From Verrucomicrobiota bacterium (GTDB lineage Bacteria > Verrucomicrobiota > Verrucomicrobiia > Opitutales > Opitutaceae), in NCBI GenBank assembly GCA_023432225.1, contig JAEYUW010000043.1, positions 1 through 64,000 of the forward strand: a stretch of DNA of 64,000 bases, written 5' to 3'. Positions 15,314 through 24,686 of this stretch are shown here, piece by piece. A program made the position numbers and the translations under genes. Position 1 is the first letter of the stretch; the number at the start of each line of letters is the position of its first letter. The notes beneath the pieces were generated by a model. It did not search any database, was not told the DNA's origin, and saw only the letters and a program-made list of their open reading frames with translations.

Positions 15314-17515
15314 ATGAAAACCGTGCTTCGCTCCCTGTGTCGGCCACTGTGCGTGGCGGCATTCGCGCTTTCTCTCTCGTTGACCGTTCGCGCGGCGGAC
15401 AAGCCGGCGACGCCCGCAGCCGCACCGGAGCCGGCGAAGACAGACGCTGCGCCGGCGGAGGTCGCGCCGCCCGCGATCGTCCCGAACAGCGAGTGCATGG
15501 ATTGCCACGAGGCCGAATTCAAGGCGCGCAAGAAGGGACAACCGAAGGAATGGGTCGGCGTGAAGCCCGAGGTCTTTGCCAAGTCCGTTCACGGCAAACT
15601 CAACTGCGTCGATTGCCACGCTGACATCAAGGAGGCGCCGCACGATTCCAAGGTCGCTCCGGCGCAATGCGCCTCGTGTCACGAGAACGCGACCAATCAG
15701 TTCGCGACGAGCATCCATGGCATGAGCCACAAGATGGGTTCGTCCGATGCGGCTTCGTGCACGAGTTGCCACGGCACGCACGACATGGTGCCCGTGAAGC
15801 AGATCGATTCGCCGGTCTTCAAACTCAATCTCACCAAGACCTGCGGCAAGTGCCACGACGACCCGAAGCTCGCGAAGGAATACCGCATGGGCCAGAAGGA
15901 AGCCGCGGCCCACTACAACGACAGCATCCACGGCCAGGCGCTGATGCAAAAGGGCCTGATTGTTGCGCCGTCGTGCAACGACTGCCACGGCGTCCACGAC
16001 ATCAAGCGCAGTGTCGACAAGGACTCGCACACCAACCACGCCAACATCGCCAAGTCCTGCGGCAACTGCCACCTCGGCGTCGAAGACACCTACAACGCCA
16101 GCGTGCACGGCCAGCTCCTCGCCAAGGGCGACAAGAAAGGCCCGGTCTGCACCGATTGCCACAGCGCGCACGACATCGAGAAGCCGAAGACGGCGCACTT
16201 CAAGGAACTCAGCGACCAGAGCTGCGGCAAGTGCCACGAGGATCGCCTCGAGCATTACCGCGACACCTATCACGGCAAAGCCATGTCGCTCGGTCGCCCG
16301 AACGTCGCACCCGACGTGGCCGCCTGCTACGACTGTCACGGCCATCACGACGTGTTCCCGGTGAGTGATCCGCGCTCGCGCCTTTCGAAGGACAAAATCG
16401 TCCAGACCTGCTCGCAGTGCCACGCCGGGGCCAACGAAAACTTCACAAAGTTCCAAGCGCACGCGAACCCGATGGACGGTTCGAATTACCCGATCCTGAA
16501 CAAAGTCTTCCTGTTCATGACGTGTCTCCTCATCGGCACGTTCCTGTTCTTCGGCCTGCACACGGTGCTGTGGCTCGTGCGCTCGATTTACCTCTACCTA
16601 ACTGATTCGAAGCAATTCCGCGAGGCGGTCCTGAAGTCGGATAACGACGGCGTGCAATACACGCGCTTCACGCCGTTCGAGCGCTTCCTGCACATGCTCG
16701 TCGTCACGAGCTTCCTGCTCCTCGTCATCACCGGCATGCCGCTGAAGTTCTATTATGCGAGCTGGGCCAAGACGATGATGCACTTCATGGGCGGCGCGGA
16801 GGTTGCGCGCACGCTGCACCACTTCGGTGCGATCATGACATTCGGCTACTTTGCGCTGCACCTGAGCGAACTCGCCGTCTCGCTCTGGCAGAATCGCAAG
16901 GCCGTGCGCAATCCGGAGACCGGTCGTTTCGAGTTCAAGCGCCTCTTCGGCGCGGCGTTCGGGCCCGATTCGATGCTGCCGTCCTTCCAGGACTGGCGCG
17001 ATTTCGTCGCGCACAACAAGTGGTTCTTCGGCAAGGGCCCGCGTCCGCAGTTCGACCGCTGGACGTATTGGGAGCGCTTCGACTACCTCGCGGTGTTCTG
17101 GGGCGTGGCGATGATCGGCGTCTCGGGCATGATCCTCTGGTTCCCGAAGTTCTTCACGCTTTTCCTGCCGGGCTGGATCATCAACATCGCGCACGTGATC
17201 CACTCGGACGAAGCGCTGCTCGCCGCCGGCTTCATCTTCACGTTCCACTTCTTCAACACGCATTTCCGCATCGAGAAGTTCCCGATGGACAAGGTCATCT
17301 TCTCGGGCCGCATCTCGCACACCGAAATGCTGCACGAGCGCAAGCGCTGGTATGACCGCCTCGTCGCCGCCGGCAAACTCGAGAACTTCAAGGTCAAGGA
17401 CGAGTGGCAGGGCCGCAAGGCGGTCGCGACGGCCGCGGGCTTCCTGTTCTTCGGCACCGGCCTCGTGCTCCTCGTGCTCATTGTCTACGCCATGGTTTCG
17501 CGGTTGTTCCACTAA
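15314..17515 (+). CDS. 11-haem cytochrome c fused to a b-type membrane module
   Basis: This 733-residue paralogue of the preceding gene has a signal peptide with core VAAFALSLSLTVRA and a Pro/Ala-rich linker. Eleven CxxCH motifs run from C61 (CMDCH) to C366 (CSQCH). About five membrane segments follow, with paired histidines (FLHMLVVTSF, TLHHFGAIMTFGYFALHL, IHSDEALLAAGFIFTFHFFNTHF), and one extra helix at the end. The first two haem regions are nearly identical to those of the 13-haem protein (NSECMDCHEAEFKARK, EWVGVKPEVFAKS). The end of the b module (FSGRISHTEMLHERKRWY) resembles formate dehydrogenase gamma tails. ATG 15314 was chosen for the signal peptide; the context is GCC-ATG. The two probably arose by tandem duplication and feed different acceptors. 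Confidence 0.87.
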   Translation: MKTVLRSLCRPLCVAAFALSLSLTVRAADKPATPAAAPEPAKTDAAPAEVAPPAIVPNSECMDCHEAEFKARKKGQPKEWVGVKPEVFAKSVHGKLNCVDCHADIKEAPHDSKVAPAQCASCHENATNQFATSIHGMSHKMGSSDAASCTSCHGTHDMVPVKQIDSPVFKLNLTKTCGKCHDDPKLAKEYRMGQKEAAAHYNDSIHGQALMQKGLIVAPSCNDCHGVHDIKRSVDKDSHTNHANIAKSCGNCHLGVEDTYNASVHGQLLAKGDKKGPVCTDCHSAHDIEKPKTAHFKELSDQSCGKCHEDRLEHYRDTYHGKAMSLGRPNVAPDVAACYDCHGHHDVFPVSDPRSRLSKDKIVQTCSQCHAGANENFTKFQAHANPMDGSNYPILNKVFLFMTCLLIGTFLFFGLHTVLWLVRSIYLYLTDSKQFREAVLKSDNDGVQYTRFTPFERFLHMLVVTSFLLLVITGMPLKFYYASWAKTMMHFMGGAEVARTLHHFGAIMTFGYFALHLSELAVSLWQNRKAVRNPETGRFEFKRLFGAAFGPDSMLPSFQDWRDFVAHNKWFFGKGPRPQFDRWTYWERFDYLAVFWGVAMIGVSGMILWFPKFFTLFLPGWIINIAHVIHSDEALLAAGFIFTFHFFNTHFRIEKFPMDKVIFSGRISHTEMLHERKRWYDRLVAAGKLENFKVKDEWQGRKAVATAAGFLFFGTGLVLLVLIVYAMVSRLFH

Positions 17516-17540
17516 TCGCGAACTCGATTCTCACCCACGC

Positions 17541-18866
17541 ATGTTCGCCTCCGGCCTCGTCGATTCCGCTCTCATCCGCCTCTTCCGCTTCCGCACCCGC
17601 GGTTTCCTGAACATGCAGGAAACCGACGGGCGCGTGCCGCCGGTGCCGAAGGAGGGCGGCTGCTACCTCTACGTGCACGTGCCGTTCTGCGAGGTGCTGT
17701 GTCCGTTCTGCTCGTTTCACCGCGTGCAGCACTGCCACGAGTTGGCCACGCGCTACTTCGCGGCGCTGCGCACGGAAATCCGCCGCTACCACGACGCCGG
17801 CTTCAAGTTCTCCGGTGTCTACTTCGGCGGTGGCACGCCGACCGTCGAGGCGGACGAACTGCTCAAGACCATCGCGCTCGTGAAGGAGCTCTTCGGCGTG
17901 AAGGAGGTTTCGGTTGAAACCAACCCGAAGGACCTGCAGGAACCGTTACTCTCGAAACTCCGCGCGGGCGGCGTCACGCGCCTCTCGGTCGGCGTGCAGA
18001 GTTTCGATGATCAGTTGCTGCAGGAAATGGATCGCTACGCCAAATACGGCAATGGCGCCGAAACCGCCGAGCGCATCCGCAACGCCGCGGGCATCTTCCC
18101 GACGCTCAACGTCGACCTGATCTTCAACCAGCCGCACCAGAGCGTCGCCTCGCTCGAGCGCGACTTGGAAATCTTCCTCTCCCTCGGCGCCAATCAGGTT
18201 TCGTGCTACCCGCTGATGACGTCGCCCACGACGTTGCGCCGCATGCAGGGCGCCATGGGCCAGCCGGATCGCCGGCGCCTGCGGAAACTTTTCCACACCA
18301 TCCTCGGCAAGCTGCGCCCGGCGGGCTTCGCGGCGTCGTCGGCGTGGTGCTTCACCAAGCAAGGACAGGGGAGCGACGAATACATCGTCGCGTCGGAAAA
18401 CTACGTCGGCGTCGGCAGCGGCGCGTTCAGTTATCTCGACGGCACGCTCTACGCCACGACCTTCTCGCTCAACGCCTACGAGCAACGCATTCGCGACGGT
18501 CTCACGGGCATCGTGACGCGCCACCAGCTCAGCGAAGGCGACACGATGCGCTATGCGCTGCTGACGCGGATGTTTGGCCTCGGCCTCGATCGCGAGTGGG
18601 CGCGGCAGCGGCATGGGCGGAAGTTCTTCTGGCGGCTTTGGGGCGAGTTGCGGACGCTCGAGTTGCTGCGCGCGGCGAACCGCACGAAGCGCGGCTGGGA
18701 GCTGACGCCCGATGGCATGTATTGGCTGATGCTGATGATGTCCGAGTTTTTCGAGTCCGTGAACAGCTACCGCGACGCCATGCGCGCGCACGTGCGCACG
18801 GAGCTCGAAGGGCACGGCAAACGCGCGCTCCAGCCGAAGGGCGAGCGCGCGGTGGCGTGTGGGTAA
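17541..18866 (+). CDS. HemW/HutW-like radical SAM enzyme
   Basis: This 441-residue radical SAM protein of the coproporphyrinogen oxidase-like group has the [4Fe-4S] cluster motif C-x3-C-x2-C in HVPFCEVLCPFCSFH. A GGGTPT SAM-binding turn, VETNPKDL and the TRLSVGVQSFDDQLL strand are typical of HemN/HemW/HutW proteins, with a C-terminal HemN-like winged region (YWLMLMMSEFFESVNSYRD). True HemN has a different residue pattern around the cluster, so haem chaperone or haem degradation (HutW-type) roles are open. It starts 25 bp after the 11-haem gene on the same strand, suggesting co-expression and a haem-related role. Confidence 0.8.
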   Translation: MFASGLVDSALIRLFRFRTRGFLNMQETDGRVPPVPKEGGCYLYVHVPFCEVLCPFCSFHRVQHCHELATRYFAALRTEIRRYHDAGFKFSGVYFGGGTPTVEADELLKTIALVKELFGVKEVSVETNPKDLQEPLLSKLRAGGVTRLSVGVQSFDDQLLQEMDRYAKYGNGAETAERIRNAAGIFPTLNVDLIFNQPHQSVASLERDLEIFLSLGANQVSCYPLMTSPTTLRRMQGAMGQPDRRRLRKLFHTILGKLRPAGFAASSAWCFTKQGQGSDEYIVASENYVGVGSGAFSYLDGTLYATTFSLNAYEQRIRDGLTGIVTRHQLSEGDTMRYALLTRMFGLGLDREWARQRHGRKFFWRLWGELRTLELLRAANRTKRGWELTPDGMYWLMLMMSEFFESVNSYRDAMRAHVRTELEGHGKRALQPKGERAVACG

Positions 18867-19925
18867 CTAGCGCGAGGCCGCGTCGGCTGGGCTCGCCTTG
18901 AGCGCCGCGCGGCGGCGGAGGACGACCGCACCGATCGCTGCGAGCCCGAGCAGCGCCGCGTAGGTCGCGGGTTCGGGCACCGCTGAAGCGGGCATCACAG
19001 CCATCGAAAACGGACCGTTCAGACCCGTAATGAAAGAGGCGTTGATCAACTCGCCCGTGGTGGCGTTGTAGGTGGCGACGGTGCCGCCGAGGTTCGAAAC
19101 GAACAAGGTGTTGCCGTAGGCGGTCGCGGCGAACGGGACCTGAGAGCCCGTGATCACGGCCGGGCCAGCCACCGGGAGTCCGTAGTGGTCGTCGTAGGCT
19201 ACGATTTTGCCGTCTTCGTGGACAGCCCACATCAGGTTGCCGGAATGGGCCAATCCGTAGATCCCGTGATGTGTTTCACCGTTGCGGTCGGACATCATGG
19301 TGATTTCCAGGTATGGCTCGTCCGGGTAGCTGGGAGAGGGATGGCCGAAAACTCCACCAGCGTATCCTGTGGTGCCCGGAATGCCTATCGAAGAGAAGAA
19401 GACGACATCCGTGCCATAAATGGAGGCGTCAGGGACGGCGGCGAGCGCGCCCCAGAGGTGATTGTTGATGCCGGAGAAGAGCGAGGCGTTGATCACAGCG
19501 CCCGTGGTCGCGTTGTAGCTTCCCACCGTGTCCCACATGTAGTCGGCAACGTAGAGGGTGTTGTTGAGCACGGTCATTCCCGTGGGCGCAACCCCGGGGA
19601 TGAAGGACGGATCGATCAGCGCCCCCGTGGTGGCGTTGTAGCGGGCGACTCCTCGCCCGTTGCCGTTCCCGCCGCTGTCTCCCCAGTAACCGACAAACAG
19701 GTCGTTGCCCGAAACCGCCACGGACATCGGTGATATTGGCGAAGAGATGAAGGACGCGTTGATCACCGCGCCGGTGTTGGCGTCGTAAGCGCCGACGGTG
19801 GTGCCCGAACCGTTGACGACGAACAAAGTCTGCGCGAGCGCCGGGGCGAAGGACAACGCGAACAGAATACCAGCCAAGCCAAGGGCGCGCGCGGCGCCGG
19901 GCGATGCGTGGAATCGCTGGGACAT
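18867..19925 (-). CDS. PEP-CTERM exported beta-propeller-like protein
   Basis: This 352-residue secreted protein has a signal peptide (LGLAGILFALSFAPALAQ). At least four repeats of about 45-70 residues carry YNATTGAVINASF-like strings, likely blades of an NHL/YVTN-type propeller. A classic PEP-CTERM sorting tail ends it: VPEPATYAALLGLAAIGAV then RRR. Exosortase would cut at the PEP motif, so the protein is probably placed on the cell surface. No exosortase is in this window. The start at 19925 gives the signal peptide; the context is CCC-ATG. It converges with the radical SAM gene, and the two stops abut. Confidence 0.85.
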   Translation of the reverse strand: MSQRFHASPGAARALGLAGILFALSFAPALAQTLFVVNGSGTTVGAYDANTGAVINASFISSPISPMSVAVSGNDLFVGYWGDSGGNGNGRGVARYNATTGALIDPSFIPGVAPTGMTVLNNTLYVADYMWDTVGSYNATTGAVINASLFSGINNHLWGALAAVPDASIYGTDVVFFSSIGIPGTTGYAGGVFGHPSPSYPDEPYLEITMMSDRNGETHHGIYGLAHSGNLMWAVHEDGKIVAYDDHYGLPVAGPAVITGSQVPFAATAYGNTLFVSNLGGTVATYNATTGELINASFITGLNGPFSMAVMPASAVPEPATYAALLGLAAIGAVVLRRRAALKASPADAASR

Positions 19926-20247
19926 GGGCGGGGAGACTGGTCGGCACAGTGTTCGGGTCAAAGCGAAATCTGCTGAAGCGCGGCGTGCCGTGTTGTTTGC
20001 GGCGTTGGTGTGCACGCCGACTGCGCAGCTGGCGGAGCGTTCACTGGCGCGTCGATGCGTGCGCCGGCATCGGATGTGGAGTGCGTTTGCGGTGAGGCTC
20101 GAGTTCGTTGCCCACGCGCTCACGGCGCCGGCTGGGAAGCGCGCCGGAGGAACCGACCGGTGCACGTTTCGTCGATTGCCGGTTGAGTTCGGCGTGCGGC
20201 TGCCTTCTCTGGAGCGCTAACGGGCCAAACCTCCAATCAGGATTACC
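19926..20247. other. Intergenic, nothing recognised
   Basis: This 322-bp stretch lies between the divergent PEP-CTERM gene and a small exported protein. I see no repeat element, RNA or convincing gene. Promoters for both genes must lie here but none stands out. Confidence 0.5.
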
Positions 20248-20679
20248 ATGAAAACTCCGTTTGCCGTTAAGATGCTTGGGCTCGTTTGCGCTTTCGCGCC
20301 ACTCGCCCTCGCGGCCGTCCCCGAACTGAAAAGTAGCGACGTCGCACTCGTTTCGAGCCTCGCGGCTGACGAGACGCTGGGCCGCACGCTGACTGTTTCG
20401 ATCAACGACATTGGCAATGACTCACTCGGCAAACGTATCGCCGAGAAGGTGCGCAGCGAAGCGGCCAAGGCGGGCTATGCCCGCGTGTGCATCGTGCAAG
20501 TCGAGCGCGATGCCGTTCCATCGACGCAGGGGAGCGCGGGTCCCATGATTTCTGGCGTGGTGACGATGCCGGATGGCAGTTCGTTCGCGATGCCGTCCGC
20601 GGGGCCCGGCTTCAAGCTTCACCGCGTCTCCGGCGATCTCGTCGTGCGCGAGGTGATCAAAAAGCCGGCGGGCGTCTGA
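20248..20679 (+). CDS. Small exported hypothetical protein
   Basis: This 143-residue protein has a signal peptide (MLGLVCAFAPLALAA). The mature part mixes beta-strand-like segments (LGRTLTVSINDIG, ARVCIVQVERD, GPMISGVVTMPDG) and a helix (KRIAEKVRSEAAKAG). No known domain is recognised. It is monocistronic, with a strong terminator directly after it. It lies between the PEP-CTERM gene and the ccs operon, so a periplasmic or envelope role is plausible but unproven. The start has ACC-ATG context. Confidence 0.6.
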   Translation: MKTPFAVKMLGLVCAFAPLALAAVPELKSSDVALVSSLAADETLGRTLTVSINDIGNDSLGKRIAEKVRSEAAKAGYARVCIVQVERDAVPSTQGSAGPMISGVVTMPDGSSFAMPSAGPGFKLHRVSGDLVVREVIKKPAGV

Positions 20680-20709
20680 CGAGCTTCCTTTTTATTCGGA
20701 AAACAAACA

Positions 20710-20739
20710 GGGCGGGACCACTCGGTCCCGCCCGTTTTT
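20710..20739 (+). terminator. Intrinsic terminator
   Basis: GGGCGGGACC at 20710-20719 pairs perfectly with GGTCCCGCCC at 20724-20733 around a 4-nt loop, followed by GTTTTT. It ends the small exported gene and lies before the convergent ccsA. Confidence 0.85.
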
Positions 20740-20784
20740 GCGAATGGAGCCGGGTGGGAGGACCCGCCCCAAATCAGAGGAAAA

Positions 20785-22650
20785 TCAGGAGGTCGTGACG
20801 GCGTCGCTGCCGCGGAAACTCTTCCATTTTTCCAGCGGGATCGCGGCCAAGGCGATGATGAGCAGTTGCGATGCGACGAACGCGACCAGCCAGTAGAACG
20901 CGGCATCCATGAACCCGTAGCTGTGCAGGCCGACGCCGAGCATGTTCGTGCCGAACCAGCTCCAGCTGGTGACGATGTTACCGAATACCGCCATGGCCAT
21001 CACACCGCGCGCCTTCACCATGCCGCCCCAGCGGGCGTGGAGGATGATGGCGTTCCAGATGACGATGATCAGCGCGCCGTTCTCCTTCGGGTCCCAGCCC
21101 CAGAAGCGGCCCCACGATTGGTCGGCCCAGATGCCGCCGAGCACGGTGCCGATGAGGCTGAACAGCGTGGCGAAGCACACGATGCCGTAGACCATGCGGT
21201 AGAGCGCGTCGGCCGTGGCCTTGTCGAGCGACTTGGTGAACACGCCGCGGAAGATGTAGACGAGCGCCAGGAAGCCGGCGAGGAAGGTGGCGGAGTAACC
21301 GATCGTGATGACCACGACGTGCGTCGCCAACCAGAAGTTCGAGTCGAGCACGGCGCGCATCATCTCGAGCGTGTCGCCGCCGATCGAAAGGTGGTGCGCG
21401 ATCAGGAGCGTGGCGAAGCCGATCATGCCGCCGGCAACGGCGCCGACGGCGTTTTTGTAGACGCGTTCGAGGATCACGCAGAGGAAGACCGCGCCCCAGC
21501 CGACGCCGAGCGCGGACGAATAGAGGTTCGTGACTGGAGGACGACCTTCGAGCCACATGCGCGTGGCGATGCCGACCGTGGTCGCGATGAAGGCGAGCGT
21601 GAGGAGCCAGAAAGCCGAGCGTTGGAGCGTGTCCGGCCATTTCAGCCAGGAGAACACGGCAAGCAGGAACGCGAGGACGTAGAGCGTCATGCTGCTGTAG
21701 AACGGCGCCGCGGCGTTGAAGCGCGACTCGACGTCGCTCTTGCGCATGGCGTCGGGGTAGCGCTTGGCGAGCTCGTCGTGGAGGACGGAGACGATTTCGT
21801 TGAACTGTTTCGCGTCGCCTTTGCGCCAGGCGTGGCCGAGGGCGGCGTAGCCGAGCACGGTGGGGTGCACGCGGCCGACGCCGAAGGACTCGATCAGCGC
21901 GCCACCGGCGGTGCGCCAGTTGTTCGCGTTGGTATCGCCAACTTCGGGCGGGACGGTGCGGAGGTTGCCCACGGACTCGATGTAGGAGAAGCGGTCGGCC
22001 ATTTCCTTCATCGCCTGCACCGCTTCGGCGTTGTGCGGTTGATTGGCCTGCTTGGCGCGAACCGCGGCGATGCCGGCGGGGAGCGCTTTGTCGAAGGTGA
22101 CGAGCTCGGCGAGGAAGTCGGGCGAGTCGGGCACCTGCACGCTGGCTTTGAGTTGCAGGTAGAGGATCACCCGTTGCTGCACGGCCATGATTTGTTTCTG
22201 GAATGGCGTGCGCAGCTGGGCCTCGACGCTGTTGACCATGCGGGCCTGGCGCTCGAGTTCGGGCAGCAGCGGGCGGATTTGCTCGTAGGAAAAGCGCTTT
22301 TTGCCGTCGCCGTCCTCGATGCTGACCTTGAGGAGATCGGCGACTTCGTGGTTCTCGATGAGGAAAATTTTGTAGGTGTCGGCCTTGGCCGGATTGAACA
22401 GCACGTCGGCGAGCCAGGCGTCGGGGGTGATGGATTTACCATCGGGCGTGGCGATGTATTGGCTGCCGCGGATCGAGAGAATCGAGGTGCGGGCGACGGT
22501 GTCGAGGGGCTTGATGCGGCCGCCGACGAGGACGGGCACGCGACCAAAGTCGGTGAGGTTGAAGCCGGCCTTGTCGGTCGGCTCGCGCAGTGTGGACGCG
22601 AGATACAGCGCGCCGAGCGCGAGGACGATCAGGGGAATAAAGCGTTTCAT
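20785..22650 (-). CDS. ccsA: Cytochrome c biogenesis protein CcsA/ResC
   Basis: This membrane protein of system II cytochrome c maturation handles haem and delivers it for attachment to apocytochromes. At 621 residues it is longer than usual (300-400). The N-terminal half is one signal-anchor followed by a periplasmic helical domain of about 280 residues. The C-terminal half holds about eight membrane segments with the WWD-type haem-binding motif (WGWDPKENGALIIV) and flanking His (IAHHLSIGG, ATHVVVI, VGLHSYGFMD). It lies downstream of resB with 15 bp between. It would serve the 25 c-type haem sites encoded in the neighbouring cytochrome genes. Confidence 0.9.
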   Translation of the reverse strand: MKRFIPLIVLALGALYLASTLREPTDKAGFNLTDFGRVPVLVGGRIKPLDTVARTSILSIRGSQYIATPDGKSITPDAWLADVLFNPAKADTYKIFLIENHEVADLLKVSIEDGDGKKRFSYEQIRPLLPELERQARMVNSVEAQLRTPFQKQIMAVQQRVILYLQLKASVQVPDSPDFLAELVTFDKALPAGIAAVRAKQANQPHNAEAVQAMKEMADRFSYIESVGNLRTVPPEVGDTNANNWRTAGGALIESFGVGRVHPTVLGYAALGHAWRKGDAKQFNEIVSVLHDELAKRYPDAMRKSDVESRFNAAAPFYSSMTLYVLAFLLAVFSWLKWPDTLQRSAFWLLTLAFIATTVGIATRMWLEGRPPVTNLYSSALGVGWGAVFLCVILERVYKNAVGAVAGGMIGFATLLIAHHLSIGGDTLEMMRAVLDSNFWLATHVVVITIGYSATFLAGFLALVYIFRGVFTKSLDKATADALYRMVYGIVCFATLFSLIGTVLGGIWADQSWGRFWGWDPKENGALIIVIWNAIILHARWGGMVKARGVMAMAVFGNIVTSWSWFGTNMLGVGLHSYGFMDAAFYWLVAFVASQLLIIALAAIPLEKWKSFRGSDAVTTS

Positions 22651-22665
22651 GGCGTGGAGGCGTGG

Positions 22666-23844
22666 TTAGGCGTTCGCGGCGGCAGAGCGGGCGGCGGCGG
22701 AGCGCTTGCGGATGAAGCTGGCGAACGTGATGCCGAACTGGATGCAGAGGCCGAGGCCCATCAACACGCAGGCGACGTAGGGCAGGAGCCAGCTGGGGTT
22801 GCGCACGACTTGGAGGACGGTGGTGGTGTCGTTGTTGTCGAAGCCCGCCTGATAGAACGTATAGCCGCCGTAGCGCAGCGGGTTGTTCATGAAGATCAGG
22901 GTTTCGCGGTCTTCCTTGCCGTCGTCGCTCTTCACGCGCACGCGGCTGGAGAAGTTCTTGGGGATTTCGGTGCCGGGATACTTGTCGTGGCTGAACTTGA
23001 GCAGCGTGAGCGAGAAGGGCTTGTAGGTGCGCGTCTGGCGGAAAGCGATTTCCCAGGTCTTGCCGCCGTATTCGAAGGTCTGTCGCTGGACGAGCATCTG
23101 TGAGGCGAGCCAGATGCCCTGGCTGCCTTCGGGCGTGACGACTTCGACGTAGGCGCTGGGGACGTTCCGCTCGTTCTGTTTGTAGGTCATCTTTTCCGGG
23201 ACGATCACGATACCGGTGCCGAACCCCTGAGTCGCCACCGGCCGGGGGCCGGCGAACGGGCCGACGCGCTGGAGGTTCGAGTTCGGGTAGTATTCCTTCA
23301 CGTCGACGCGGAAGGGGAGATCCTTGTGCTGGATCGATTTCTTGTCGGCGACGGCGGACTCCGGAATGGCAACGACGAGGTCGGTCTTGGGATCGCTGTG
23401 GTCAATGAAGACGAGTTCGTTGGCGGAAAAACTCTCCGAGTAGTGCTTCGTCTCACCGGTATCGAGGCGCATGAAGCTCTCCTTCGAGATGAGACCGGTG
23501 AAGAGTTCACCCAGCAGCAGAAGGATCAGGCCGGCGTGCGCCATCTGGATGCCGGATTTTTTCCAGCTGAGGGAAAAGCGGTAGATGTGCGCACAAACCA
23601 AGTTGATGAGCAGCAGGCCACCGATGAAATAGCCGCCCGGGAAGACGGGAATCGAGATGCTCGATTCCGGAATCTGCCAGAGCACGGCGAAGCTGCGGAA
23701 ATATTTCGCCTGCACGGCCCAGATGCCGAGGTTGACCTGATCGATCGTCGCGACGAACACGAGGATCATCGAGAGGATTAGCAGCCAGACGGTGAGCTGG
23801 AGCGAGCAGAAGAAATCGCGGAAGGAGCGGAGCGTGGCGTTCAT
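22666..23844 (-). CDS. resB: Cytochrome c biogenesis protein ResB
   Basis: This is the partner of CcsA in system II haem attachment, 392 residues. There are three N-terminal membrane segments (VWLLILSMILVFVATID, YFIGGLLLINLVCAHIY, MAHAGLILLLLGELFTGL). A large periplasmic beta-rich domain ends in the typical NNPLRYGGYTFYQAGFD motif. A last membrane helix (LLPYVACVLMGLGLCIQFG) follows. It sits between the upstream lipoprotein and ccsA, and all three appear to form one operon on the minus strand. Confidence 0.92.
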   Translation of the reverse strand: MNATLRSFRDFFCSLQLTVWLLILSMILVFVATIDQVNLGIWAVQAKYFRSFAVLWQIPESSISIPVFPGGYFIGGLLLINLVCAHIYRFSLSWKKSGIQMAHAGLILLLLGELFTGLISKESFMRLDTGETKHYSESFSANELVFIDHSDPKTDLVVAIPESAVADKKSIQHKDLPFRVDVKEYYPNSNLQRVGPFAGPRPVATQGFGTGIVIVPEKMTYKQNERNVPSAYVEVVTPEGSQGIWLASQMLVQRQTFEYGGKTWEIAFRQTRTYKPFSLTLLKFSHDKYPGTEIPKNFSSRVRVKSDDGKEDRETLIFMNNPLRYGGYTFYQAGFDNNDTTTVLQVVRNPSWLLPYVACVLMGLGLCIQFGITFASFIRKRSAAARSAAANA

Positions 23845-23846
23845 CG

Positions 23847-24548
23847 TCAGCGGACTTTGATCGTGGTGAGGAAGGTGCGGAACGCTTCACGCTGGCTCGC
23901 GATGAGGGCGTCGGGTCCGGTGAGTTTGAAGAACCAGGTCTCACCCTGGTGCGGCACGATGGCGCCGAGCATGCGCATCGGCGGGTTGCCGGCGGGATTG
24001 ACGATCTCGACGAGGTCGATGTGCAGGCCGTTCACGTCGAGGTGTTGCACACTTTGTTCGACTTCGGCGTTGCCGACCGGCGCGAGGCCGATCTGGCCGC
24101 GCCAGCGGTTGACGTTGGCGTGCAGGCCGCCCGTGTCGCCGGGGAATGCGGTGATGGAAAGATCGCCGTTGGCGCCGCCCTCGCCGGGAATGGTGTAGCT
24201 GCCCTTGCGGATCGATCCCGGGGCGCGCTCCTGCCACTGCGACGGAGCGGTCCACGCGAGGGCGTTGTTTTGGCTGACCGCCCCGGCGGGCAAGCCGGCA
24301 GCGGTCATGTTGGCCATATTGCCGCCGCCCGCTGCCGGAGCAGCGGGAGCGCCACTCGTGCCGCCGATCGGCGGGTGGCCGTCGGGCAATTGCCCTTGCG
24401 CGGCGCCGCCCATCGCCATTTTGGGCTGGGTGGCGGGCGGGACGGAATCGCGCGGAGCGCGGTAGGAAACGACTTCCTTGTCGCGGCAACCGGCGAGAAG
24501 GAGTGCGGCAGCAACCAACGTTTGCGTGGAGAAACGGCGGAATGACAT
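23847..24548 (-). CDS. Lipoprotein upstream of ResB/CcsA
   Basis: This 233-residue protein has a lipobox LLLAGC at about residues 15-20, so it is lipid-anchored. A Gly/Ala/Pro-rich linker (residues 45-85) precedes a compact domain with ALAWTAPSQWQERAPGSIRKGSY and a C-terminal VPHQGETWFFKLTGPD region. These resemble uncharacterised proteins found next to ccs genes, and the fold may resemble PsbP-like or stress-response domains. It is 2 bp from resB, so co-translated. It may help cytochrome maturation or bind haem or copper; this is inference from context. Confidence 0.7.
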   Translation of the reverse strand: MSFRRFSTQTLVAAALLLAGCRDKEVVSYRAPRDSVPPATQPKMAMGGAAQGQLPDGHPPIGGTSGAPAAPAAGGGNMANMTAAGLPAGAVSQNNALAWTAPSQWQERAPGSIRKGSYTIPGEGGANGDLSITAFPGDTGGLHANVNRWRGQIGLAPVGNAEVEQSVQHLDVNGLHIDLVEIVNPAGNPPMRMLGAIVPHQGETWFFKLTGPDALIASQREAFRTFLTTIKVR

Positions 24549-24686
24549 TGTAGGGAGTAGCACCGTAAAAGCGGTTTGGGGCAATACCAAGCGCGCTCGA
24601 AGAGATACGCAGATTAGTAATTGGCAAAATCTGCACGGAGCAGAATTTTACTGCGCGTTTTCCGTCAGAAACGTTAGAGAATTCTT

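Noticed and set aside
20866..23103. 745-codon open frame antisense to ccsA and resB
   Set aside because: It spans two well-supported genes on the other strand and has biased composition with no recognisable domain.
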